From assembly GCA_016789295.1 (NCBI GenBank), contig JAEUQL010000153.1, positions 251 through 8,280 of the forward strand: a DNA stretch of 8,030 nt, given 5' to 3'. Below, one piece after another: positions 1-5,233 of this stretch. The stretch is from Blastocatellia bacterium. Lineage in GTDB: Bacteria; Acidobacteriota; Blastocatellia; Chloracidobacteriales; JADJPF01. The notes below the pieces were generated by a model, which was given only the letters and a program-made list of their open reading frames with translations, did no database searches and had not been told where the DNA came from. Positions within the stretch are counted from its first letter, which is position 1. Each line of letters opens with the position of its first letter. A program made the translations under genes and the position numbers.

Positions 1-126
1 TCATCACAAAAACAGTGCCAAAAAATGGAACTAAAAGACATTCAAAGGTTAAACAAAACATTACCTACCTTAATTAAACCCACTATTTGGTTATAGTTAC
101 TAATCCATCCAAAAATCTAGATATTA

Positions 127-142
127 TGGCACACAAATTGCT
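127..142 (+). promoter_or_regulatory. sigma-54 (-24/-12) promoter, full consensus match
   Basis: The sequence TGGCACACAAATTGCT matches the sigma-54 consensus TGGCACR-N4-TTGCW at every defined position, with the required GG-N10-GC spacing (GG at 128-129, GC at 140-141). The predicted start of transcription is about 12 bases past the GC, near 153. No protein gene begins within 700 bases downstream, so the obvious product would be an untranslated RNA. Sigma-54 promoters need an enhancer-binding activator; one is encoded at 6592-7989, but whether it acts here is unknown. A chance match of this quality is possible but unlikely. Confidence 0.6.
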
Positions 143-323
143 TTTGCTTCTTGTAAAGCCCAAAAAATATAAAGTTTATTTACCAATAATTTCGAGAAAG
201 GTTTCCTTACGAGTCTTCTCTCAAAGGTAAGGATGCGTGAAGACCAGAGGGTATAAATATCTTGCCCTAGATAAAGATGCAGAGGGTTTCAGTTGTTTCG
301 AACTTCTCATAGCAATATCGAAA

Positions 324-338
324 ACTACTTTAAGTAGT
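324..338. repeat. perfect 7-bp inverted repeat (ACTACTT-T-AAGTAGT)
   Basis: The two 7-bp arms are separated by one base. In RNA this would fold as a 5-bp stem with a 5-base loop; in DNA it is a compact dyad of the kind bound by a dimeric protein. It lies inside the domain enclosed by the 279-286/361-368 helix of the candidate RNA. Confidence 0.4.
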
Positions 339-498
339 ACTAGTGCCGAACCTAATAGCCTCCTCTGTTATCAAAGGCGTCTTGCGTCTAAATGTTGGGC
401 GCATTGGTAGCAGTATTCAACTAACCTGTTTATTGGCTCATTTAGAGTCGTAGTTACAGGTATCATATGTTGATAAGCAGTCGTGGAAGAAGGATAAG

Positions 499-561
499 AT
501 GGCTTCTATCCCTTTGGAAAAGTTTGAATCTGCAGACTGGATTTTGGAAATTGGCTTGTAG
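499..561 (+). CDS. possible 20-residue ORF inside the candidate RNA
   Basis: An ATG at 499 is preceded by AAGAAGGA (487-494), a good Shine-Dalgarno match though close to the start (4 bases after AGGA). The frame runs 20 codons to a TAG at 559-561. The peptide begins MASIPLEKF and ends DWILEIGL; it is acidic to neutral, with no signal peptide or membrane segment, and I recognise no family. The ribosome site GGATA (492-496) can pair with TATCC (507-511). The stop codon lies within the 5' arm of the terminator at 552-612, an arrangement seen in leader peptides. An ORF this short can easily arise by chance, so this is only a candidate. Confidence 0.2.
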   Translation: MASIPLEKFESADWILEIGL

Positions 562-612
562 CTTCTAATTTCTGAAAATGAGCTTTGGTTTTATAGCTAC
601 AGGCTATTTTTT
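552..612 (+). terminator. intrinsic terminator, 12-bp stem and U6 tract
   Basis: Bases 552-563 pair with 595-606 over 12 consecutive positions, two of them G-U (553/605 and 556/602), followed immediately by TTTTTT (607-612). The loop is long (31 bases) but has its own small stem (AAAAT with GTTTT). The G-U pairs indicate a + strand transcript. It is a natural 3' end for RNA begun near 153. Confidence 0.6.
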
Positions 613-656
613 ATCAAGTGAAATACTACAACTTTGCTAAATATGCGTGCTCTTAC

Positions 657-703
657 AGAGTAGGAGAGGGGTTTTAGTGCTATCCCTTTCCTACTTTCTT
701 CTT
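657..703 (+). terminator. second intrinsic terminator
   Basis: AGTAGGAGAGGG (659-670) pairs with CCCTTTCCTACT (684-695) over 12 bp with one G-U pair (666/688). The stem extends by two more pairs to 657-697. The loop is 13 bases and the tail is the T-rich TTCTTCTT (696-703). It lies 45 bases after the first terminator and would isolate the peroxiredoxin gene from upstream transcription. Confidence 0.6.
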
Positions 704-714
704 AAAAGTCCTAC

Positions 715-751
715 CAAAAACTTCTTTGTTCAGCAAAAACTTCTTTGTTCA
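715..751. repeat. two perfect 18-bp direct repeats, period 19
   Basis: CAAAAACTTCTTTGTTCA occurs at 715-732 and again at 734-751, separated by a single G. The 19-base period is close to two helical turns, so two protein molecules could bind the same DNA face. The pair ends about 125 bases before the peroxiredoxin start. It could be an operator, part of the peroxiredoxin promoter region, or a simple duplication. Between it and the gene I see no convincing -35/-10 pair; TATAGT at 808-813 is a possible -10 without a good -35. Confidence 0.6.
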
Positions 752-875
752 AATAGAAACCAAAAAAGTTAGAGATGCCAAGGTCATAGATCTTTCATAA
801 TCTCTTCTATAGTGATATTGTTAACGCTCTAAACTCTTAGTTTCAATCCAAAAAGATCAAAAAGGGAGAATATTT

Positions 876-1418
876 ATGCTTAAAACAAAGCTTCTATACT
901 CAATTATTGCTATCACATTATTGAGCTTATCGTCAGTGGTTGTATCTGCTTTCAGTAGTATGCCCGAAGTAGGACAGACAGCTCCAGACTTCAGCCTGAA
1001 GAGCAATGAGAGCAGTAACGTAAGTTTGAAAGATTTTCGTGGGAAATGGATTGTACTCTATTTCTATCCAAAAGATTTCACTTCTGGTTGTACAGTCCAG
1101 GCAAGAAACTTTCAGCGTGACCTTGCCTCCTATGAGAAAGCCAATGCTGTGATTCTTGGTGTAAGTGTTGATAGTGCTGAAACTCACAAAGAGTTTTGTG
1201 CAAAAGAGAATCTAAATTTCAAACTTCTTGCAGACACCGATGCTAAGATCTCGGACACTTATGGTTCAGTAATAGAGTATAATGGCAACAAATATTCTGC
1301 ACGTAACACTTTTATAATTAATCCTGAAGGTAAGATAGCCAAAGTATTTCCTAACGTAAAAGTTGCACAGCATAGTGAAGAAGTACTTGCAACATTAGCA
1401 GAACTACAAAAGAAGTAG
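876..1418 (+). CDS. bcp: exported peroxiredoxin, PrxQ/BCP type
   Basis: Thiol peroxidase that reduces hydrogen peroxide and organic hydroperoxides, here probably in the periplasm or cell envelope. Residues 1-25 form a Sec signal peptide (lysines, then a hydrophobic core ending VVVSA) without a lipobox. The AhpC/TSA thioredoxin fold covers residues 31-178. The active-site motif PxxxTxxC is P65-T69-C72, with C72 the peroxidatic cysteine and R143 a likely active-site arginine. The usual PrxQ resolving cysteine five residues after it is replaced by arginine (R77). The only other cysteine is C108, 36 residues downstream in HKEFCAK, the position used by the alpha-3 class of PrxQ. The start is supported by AGGGAGA (863-869), 6 bases before ATG. 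The 180-residue length fits BCP plus a signal peptide. It appears monocistronic, and a terminator follows the stop. The family call is firm; the location is inferred. Confidence 0.95.
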   Translation: MLKTKLLYSIIAITLLSLSSVVVSAFSSMPEVGQTAPDFSLKSNESSNVSLKDFRGKWIVLYFYPKDFTSGCTVQARNFQRDLASYEKANAVILGVSVDSAETHKEFCAKENLNFKLLADTDAKISDTYGSVIEYNGNKYSARNTFIINPEGKIAKVFPNVKVAQHSEEVLATLAELQKK

Positions 1419-1430
1419 TACCAAAATCAG

Positions 1431-1460
1431 AAAAGCTGCTGGAAGACCAGCAGCTTTTTT
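1431..1460. terminator. bidirectional terminator between convergent genes
   Basis: AAAAGCTGCTGG (1431-1442) and CCAGCAGCTTTT (1447-1458) form a perfect 12-bp stem with a 4-base loop. On the + strand it ends in a T run 13 bases after the peroxiredoxin stop. On the - strand it begins just past the amylase stop codon (1461-1463), with T-rich sequence after the stem. It can therefore end both transcripts. Confidence 0.85.
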
Positions 1461-4400
1461 CTATTTATCCCTTACTTTGCCAACTACTGCTGCGTGTGTT
1501 AGGGTAATTGGCTGTTGTCCCGGTGGAACACTAAACTGTGGATGCGAAGGCAAGAACTGATTCTTTACAGATCCAATTGCTGATGGACGGCCACCTGCCA
1601 CAGAAGCTGCACCAAGAACCTGACCTGTCTCGCCAGTCGATGTGATGTAAGCAACTATTGCAAGCTTTGCATCTTTTGGAAAACCACCATCGCTATTGTC
1701 GTTGCCTGGTATACCATCACCATCAAAGTTAGGAAATACATCGTCAAGACTAATAGCAACTTCTAGCCCATTGTCAACTGCATTTGGTTTATCCTCTTTT
1801 TGGCGGCTTGTCATTGCAATGTTGGCATTGTTGAAAGCAATAAAACCTGACAGTTCAACAAGATCATTGAGACTTGATGGATTGATGCGATAGACGCCAG
1901 CACGTGCACCAACAGGAGGAGTCACTGTAAAGTCACCAACAAAAGGTGATACAGGCGATACAGTCAAACCACCTCCACGGAAGGAAGCTACTGCAAGTTC
2001 TGCTCCAAAGCTTGGTGGGCCTTGTACACGTGAATTTGAGAGCAATCTTGTAGCCGGGCCACTATCATCATTGAGCAGGTCAAAGTTGTTGAGACCTGTA
2101 CCTCTACCAAAATCTGTGTCGATAAAGATCACCATTCCGTTGAGCGAGTTTGCCGACTCTGCTCCATTTATGTTACCTGCCAAGCCAATGTAAATATTCT
2201 TGCTGTCGTTGTCAAAGAAGAGAGCCTTCAATTCGTTCACGCCGCGATCTGCAGCTATTGGTTCTACGCTTTGCCTAGCTTCTGGCCTGGTGTCAAAGTC
2301 ATTGACAAGATTGCCATCGATTGTGATCTGGTTATCATTTGGACGGCTTACAAAAAACACTTGTGTGAAAGTATTAAACATTGGTGGTGCATTAGGTGTT
2401 GGACTAGCAAACACCATCACACGAACAACGTGTAGACCTTCTGAAAGTACTGATGTATCTATGTCAGTGATACTGAAGTTGCCAGCACTACTCTTGTCTG
2501 CTGCTACAAAACCATCAGAGAGATTTTCTACAGTGTTTGATAGCGGAATACGGTTTTCGATAGGTGCTCCGTTATCTAGCAAAACAACGGCACTGTCACC
2601 TAGTGAATTGGTGCGTATTCGCACGCTAAACTTCTCACCTGTCACTACTGGAGCCTGAAAAGTAGTATTTGGTTGTGGATCTGCAAATATGCCATCTGCT
2701 GTTGGGAAACTCTGCAGAGGCAGTGCAGTTCCATTCTGTTCAATTGTTATTGGTAGAGTGTTAGGGACTGCCTGTGGTATTGCTGGTGCGTAGAGCACAT
2801 AGCCACGTCCATTGTTCTCGAAACAGGTATCGCCGTTGCAGAAGACTCCTGCTGGTGGCGGTGAGTTTGGTGGATCATTAGATGGATCATTGTTGGTAGG
2901 TACTGACATTGTTACCTGACCATTTGTCATAACTGTGATCGGTGGCATCTGCCCACTGTAGTCAACAAGAACTGTGCCTGGAGCAAAGGAGGTTTGGACT
3001 GTAGCTGTTTGCGTTCCAAACTCAGATCTGTCACCACGATCATTGAGTCCTACAAGCATCACTCCACGTCCAGCTACCTGACGCTCGAACACAAATAGGT
3101 CACCAGCCGAAAAACGGGTCACCATATCACCACGAGCAAAGCTGTTGTGTGCAGCTACTAGAGTGGTAGTTATGTTGCTACCTTCACCAAGCGCGTCTGT
3201 ACGTCCTGGTTTTGGAAAACCAGTAAATCCATCAGGAATGTTGTTTCCATCGAAGTAGACTATTGGTCGGCCTACACGTGTGAGCACGTGTGCAGTAGCA
3301 AGGTTGTTAGAAGTTGGTGCTGGATCGTCATGACTATGAACAAAAGTCACTCCTACATCACCATCTATACCACCATATTCAAAACCGATCCCAAAAAATG
3401 ATGGTGAGTTACTAAAACTTGCTCCTACATTACCAAAACCATTTGAGTTGTAGACATTAGCAATGTTGAAGCGCAAAGGAAAATCTAGTAGAAGCATGTT
3501 TGTTTGAGCATATGCTCCAAGTTCTATTCCGTCACCAGTTAGTGCTTCACCAAATACATAAGCACTACGATTGGCACGTTGCATGACACCTGATTGCAGT
3601 GCACCAACAAAAGGTGGAGTCGAAACTGTGTAAGTGAAGTTGTCATTTGGTGATGTAAACGAACGTGGCCCACCCCAAAATGGTGGGGGTGTGTGTTTGA
3701 CAGCATCGAGCCTGTAACCATCTGCCCCTATCTTTGTACCCAAAAATACACCCCATCTGTTAAAGAGTTCACGTACATCCTCAGCAACCGGAGTATTGTT
3801 TGGATAGTATTGTGGAACAAAAGGATGGCGTACAAAGCTTGGCTTCCCAAAACTGTTCAGGGTCACACCTGGTGGTAATGGAGAGTTTGGAGGTAGCACT
3901 CTGTTGCCATCCTCTTGTGCAAAGTCAGCAAGCCCCAACAGATCATTGTTCCAAAGTTGAAAACTGAATGGGCTAAAGTCTGATATCTCATCGTTGTTGA
4001 GTGCTGATACAGATTTGATATGAAAATCTTGTGGAATAACATCAGGGTATCCACTTGGCTGTGCAGCTACACGATTGGCATTATGGTTTGGAACTGTGTC
4101 AAAGTAGACCTCTAACCCAAGCTTGTGTGCTTCTTTGATCAAGTCTATTAGATCGTGTGTACTGCCATACTGAGTTGTAACAGTGCCGTATTGAAAGCGA
4201 TCTCCTAGATCAAATCTATCTGCTGGATCATAGCCCACACTTGGACGACCTGTAGCAGCTTTCTGTGGCGGTGGTAGCCACAAAGCACCATAACCAGCAT
4301 TGACAATCTCTGGTAATCGTCTCTGTATGTCACGCCAGCTTGTACCAAAAAATTGCAAAATTGGGTAACGGCGTAATGACGCACCGCTACCTGGTGGAGA

Positions 4401-4496
4401 TGACGATTGTCCACCTGCAGCATTGGTCGGGCGAGACGGCAAACTGACCAATGAGAAAAGCAGCAGGATCACAAACACTAGTGCTAATCTTTTCAT
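1461..4496 (-). CDS. secreted GH13 alpha-amylase-family glycoside hydrolase with long C-terminal extension
   Basis: Predicted to hydrolyse alpha-1,4-glucosidic bonds of starch- or glycogen-like glucans outside the cytoplasm. Residues 1-27 form a Sec signal peptide, followed by a Ser/Pro/Gly-rich linker. The TIM barrel spans about 42-460 with all GH13 motifs: region I DTVPNH (133-138), region II GYRLDAVKH (260-268, nucleophile D264, with R262 and H268), region III FGEA with acid/base E317, region IV HSHD with H389-D390. A beta domain C follows (about 465-570), interrupted by an Asn/Pro-rich stretch with two cysteines (C553, C558). Residues 575-720 look like an Ig-like beta sandwich. Residues 722-950 begin TIDGNL and resemble DOMON/CBM9-like carbohydrate-binding modules, and contain a DGDGIPGND loop (925-933) like a calcium-binding site. 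At 1011 residues it is about twice a minimal amylase. GGAGG (4508-4512) lies 11 bases before the start. Exact substrate is uncertain. Confidence 0.93.
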   Translation of the reverse strand: MKRLALVFVILLLFSLVSLPSRPTNAAGGQSSSPPGSGASLRRYPILQFFGTSWRDIQRRLPEIVNAGYGALWLPPPQKAATGRPSVGYDPADRFDLGDRFQYGTVTTQYGSTHDLIDLIKEAHKLGLEVYFDTVPNHNANRVAAQPSGYPDVIPQDFHIKSVSALNNDEISDFSPFSFQLWNNDLLGLADFAQEDGNRVLPPNSPLPPGVTLNSFGKPSFVRHPFVPQYYPNNTPVAEDVRELFNRWGVFLGTKIGADGYRLDAVKHTPPPFWGGPRSFTSPNDNFTYTVSTPPFVGALQSGVMQRANRSAYVFGEALTGDGIELGAYAQTNMLLLDFPLRFNIANVYNSNGFGNVGASFSNSPSFFGIGFEYGGIDGDVGVTFVHSHDDPAPTSNNLATAHVLTRVGRPIVYFDGNNIPDGFTGFPKPGRTDALGEGSNITTTLVAAHNSFARGDMVTRFSAGDLFVFERQVAGRGVMLVGLNDRGDRSEFGTQTATVQTSFAPGTVLVDYSGQMPPITVMTNGQVTMSVPTNNDPSNDPPNSPPPAGVFCNGDTCFENNGRGYVLYAPAIPQAVPNTLPITIEQNGTALPLQSFPTADGIFADPQPNTTFQAPVVTGEKFSVRIRTNSLGDSAVVLLDNGAPIENRIPLSNTVENLSDGFVAADKSSAGNFSITDIDTSVLSEGLHVVRVMVFASPTPNAPPMFNTFTQVFFVSRPNDNQITIDGNLVNDFDTRPEARQSVEPIAADRGVNELKALFFDNDSKNIYIGLAGNINGAESANSLNGMVIFIDTDFGRGTGLNNFDLLNDDSGPATRLLSNSRVQGPPSFGAELAVASFRGGGLTVSPVSPFVGDFTVTPPVGARAGVYRINPSSLNDLVELSGFIAFNNANIAMTSRQKEDKPNAVDNGLEVAISLDDVFPNFDGDGIPGNDNSDGGFPKDAKLAIVAYITSTGETGQVLGAASVAGGRPSAIGSVKNQFLPSHPQFSVPPGQQPITLTHAAVVGKVRDK

Positions 4497-4504
4497 TATT
4501 TACC

Positions 4505-4518
4505 TAACCTCCAGGTTA
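4505..4518 (-). promoter_or_regulatory. amylase ribosome-binding site inside an inverted repeat
   Basis: The 14 bases TAACCTCCAGGTTA are a 6-2-6 perfect inverted repeat. In the - strand mRNA this is a UAACC/GGUUA stem with UGGA in the loop, and the Shine-Dalgarno GGAGG spans loop and stem. Folding, or a protein bound to the dyad, would hinder translation or transcription of the amylase gene, whose ATG begins 8 bases further on. Confidence 0.45.
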
Positions 4519-4543
4519 TATTCTTTGGAAGCATTTATTTCTT

Positions 4544-4560
4544 CCTTGCATACTGCAAGG
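4544..4560. repeat. perfect 7-bp inverted repeat (CCTTGCA-TAC-TGCAAGG)
   Basis: The arms are 4544-4550 and 4554-4560 around a 3-base centre, about 50-65 bases upstream of the amylase ATG. Position and compactness fit an operator for a dimeric regulator controlling the amylase gene, but no regulator is encoded next to it and no promoter was confidently placed. Confidence 0.5.
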
Positions 4561-4676
4561 ACTACTTAGACTGGCCTCTATGGCCTAACAAACAAGGAAC
4601 TCTTAAATATGATTGTTCTCTTGAAACATTTCGAAGCCTTTAAATTCTCAATAAGTTATACAAGTCAAAAATAGTA

Positions 4677-4719
4677 GTTTTAAGCACAAGAGCCTCTGCT
4701 TTGGGGCTAAGCTTGAAAC
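4677..4719 (+). repeat. two-tier hairpin
   Basis: GTTTTAAGC (4677-4685) pairs with GCTTGAAAC (4711-4719) over 9 bp. Inside, AGCCTC (4691-4696) pairs with GGGGCT (4703-4708) around a 6-base loop. Each helix contains one G-U pair that exists only in a + strand transcript; on the - strand both become A-C mismatches. If this is RNA structure, it favours a transcript divergent from the amylase gene. Confidence 0.35.
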
Positions 4720-4763
4720 CTATTGATTTTATCGGGATTTTGGATACGTGGTTTTCAAACAGT

Positions 4764-4782
4764 CCTAGCTATTCTAGCTAGG
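4764..4782. repeat. perfect 8-bp inverted repeat (CCTAGCTA-TTC-TAGCTAGG)
   Basis: Arms 4764-4771 and 4775-4782 flank a 3-base centre. No T tract follows on either strand, so it is unlikely to be a terminator. It is a good candidate for a protein-binding dyad or a small hairpin. Confidence 0.5.
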
Positions 4783-4875
4783 CTTTAGCAGACCTAAATA
4801 TATTATTTTTACTTATTGCAGAACTGGATTATTTTGTAAGGAAATTCACTTTAATTGCCTAAAAACTATTTGTCA

Positions 4876-4911
4876 ATGCTAACTAGATATTTCTAGATAT
4901 GAGCTTAGCAT
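4876..4911. repeat. compound dyad (ATGCTAA / TTAGCAT with inner CTAGA / TCTAG)
   Basis: Outer arms 4876-4882 and 4905-4911 are perfect 7-bp complements. Immediately inside, CTAGA (4883-4887) pairs with TCTAG (4892-4896) around a 4-base loop, leaving an 8-base bulge on one side. The inner part also forms a direct repeat of CTAGATAT (4883-4890 and 4893-4900). Confidence 0.45.
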
Positions 4912-4969
4912 CTAAAGACTCTACAAGCCTATGAGAGATTCTCTTGCGTTATCGCTCTTCGGCAGAAGA

Positions 4970-4999
4970 CCTCGGCCAAAGGCTTTATCCTGGCCGGGG
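4970..4999 (+). repeat. GC-rich hairpin (CCTCGGCCA / TGGCCGGGG)
   Basis: Bases 4970-4978 pair with 4991-4999 over 9 bp around a 12-base loop, with one T-G pair (4972/4997) that favours a + strand RNA. It lies in the GC-rich part of the intergenic region. Confidence 0.4.
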
Positions 5000-5059
5000 A
5001 TGAATGCGGCTCTTGAGTATGAGTTATTGTTTCAAGATCGACTCTTTCTATAATTGTGA

Positions 5060-5083
5060 TGCAAGAGCAATCAATCTCTTGCA
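5060..5083. repeat. perfect 8-bp inverted repeat (TGCAAGAG / CTCTTGCA)
   Basis: Arms 5060-5067 and 5076-5083 surround an 8-base loop. A smaller hairpin (CAGAT 5086-5090 with ATCTG 5096-5100) follows directly, so two stems stand side by side. No T tract follows. Confidence 0.5.
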
Positions 5084-5233
5084 GGCAGATTCTGCATCTG
5101 GAGGCTTGGCGTTGGCTAAGCCGTTGAAAGGCGAAACTTCTCAACTGAGAGTTCCTTTGGATATTAGGCGTGTTGTTTCAGCGTCGATCTAAGCAGACTT
5201 TTTCAAAACGAGGAGGATGTCAACTGCGTCAAT

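Larger units (their letters stand above)
153..612 (+). ncRNA. candidate structured non-coding RNA transcribed from the sigma-54 promoter
   Basis: The interval is bounded by a consensus sigma-54 promoter and a 12-bp stem plus U6 intrinsic terminator, and has no long ORF in any frame. It contains several complementary segments. TCCTTAC 204-210 pairs with GTAAGGA 227-233, and GTCTTC 213-218 pairs with GAAGAC 239-244, together giving a possible pseudoknot. AGGGTA 248-253 pairs with TGCCCT 263-268. GCAGAGGG 279-286 pairs with TCCTCTGT 361-368. TTTCGA 296-301 pairs with TCGAAA 318-323. ACCTGT 424-429 pairs with ACAGGT 456-461, flanked by TCAAC 417-421 and GTTGA 469-473. Several helices use G-U pairs that work only in + strand RNA. 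I do not recognise a known family: it lacks hallmarks of tmRNA, RNase P RNA, SRP RNA or 6S RNA. It could instead be a leader, or unrelated sequence with chance pairings. Confidence 0.4.
4497..5233. other. 737-bp intergenic region with several inverted repeats, no convincing gene
   Basis: This lies between the start of the amylase gene and the end of the kinase gene, both on the - strand. The first part to about 4930 is AT-rich. A 50-base sample at 4801-4850 is about 24% GC, against 50% at 4931-4980. The segment 4931-5200 has short open frames on both strands: a 40-codon + frame from the ATG at 4931, a 62-codon + frame from 5004, and a 71-codon - frame with a TTG start at 5144. None has both a good ribosome site and a recognisable protein. 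I found no confident promoter, and no clear terminator for the kinase operon. The dyads are listed separately. Confidence 0.6.

Noticed and set aside
5..20. Second, leftward sigma-54-like site (TGGCAC-N5-TTGTG on the - strand), which would make a divergent promoter pair
   Set aside because: The -24 half is perfect but the essential -12 GC is GT, and nothing to the left is visible to support it.
1..96. Open frame from the left edge (32 codons ending TAG at 94-96), possibly the tail of an upstream gene
   Set aside because: Short, AT-rich and lysine-rich with no recognisable motif; a frame this long is easily found by chance at a window edge.
578..640. Second 20-codon + frame overlapping the first terminator
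   Set aside because: No ribosome site, and it would have to be translated through the terminator hairpin and U tract.
933..1187. 84-codon - strand frame within the peroxiredoxin gene
   Set aside because: Shadow of the well-supported peroxiredoxin coding frame; no independent signals.
3571..3590. TGGCACGTTGC-like sequence inside the amylase gene, reminiscent of a sigma-54 promoter
   Set aside because: The -24 and -12 elements are too close (no N10 spacing) and it lies inside coding sequence.
4764..4782. 8-bp inverted repeat considered as a terminator
   Set aside because: No T tract follows the stem on either strand, and no gene ends next to it.
4929..5192. Short frames on both strands (40 and 62 codons on +, 71 codons on -) in the amylase-kinase gap; the + frame from 5004 has a DARAINLL stretch faintly like the RuvC-III end of TnpB
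   Set aside because: No zinc-finger cysteines upstream, an in-frame stop directly before 5004, no complete family match on any frame, and no insertion-sequence ends visible.
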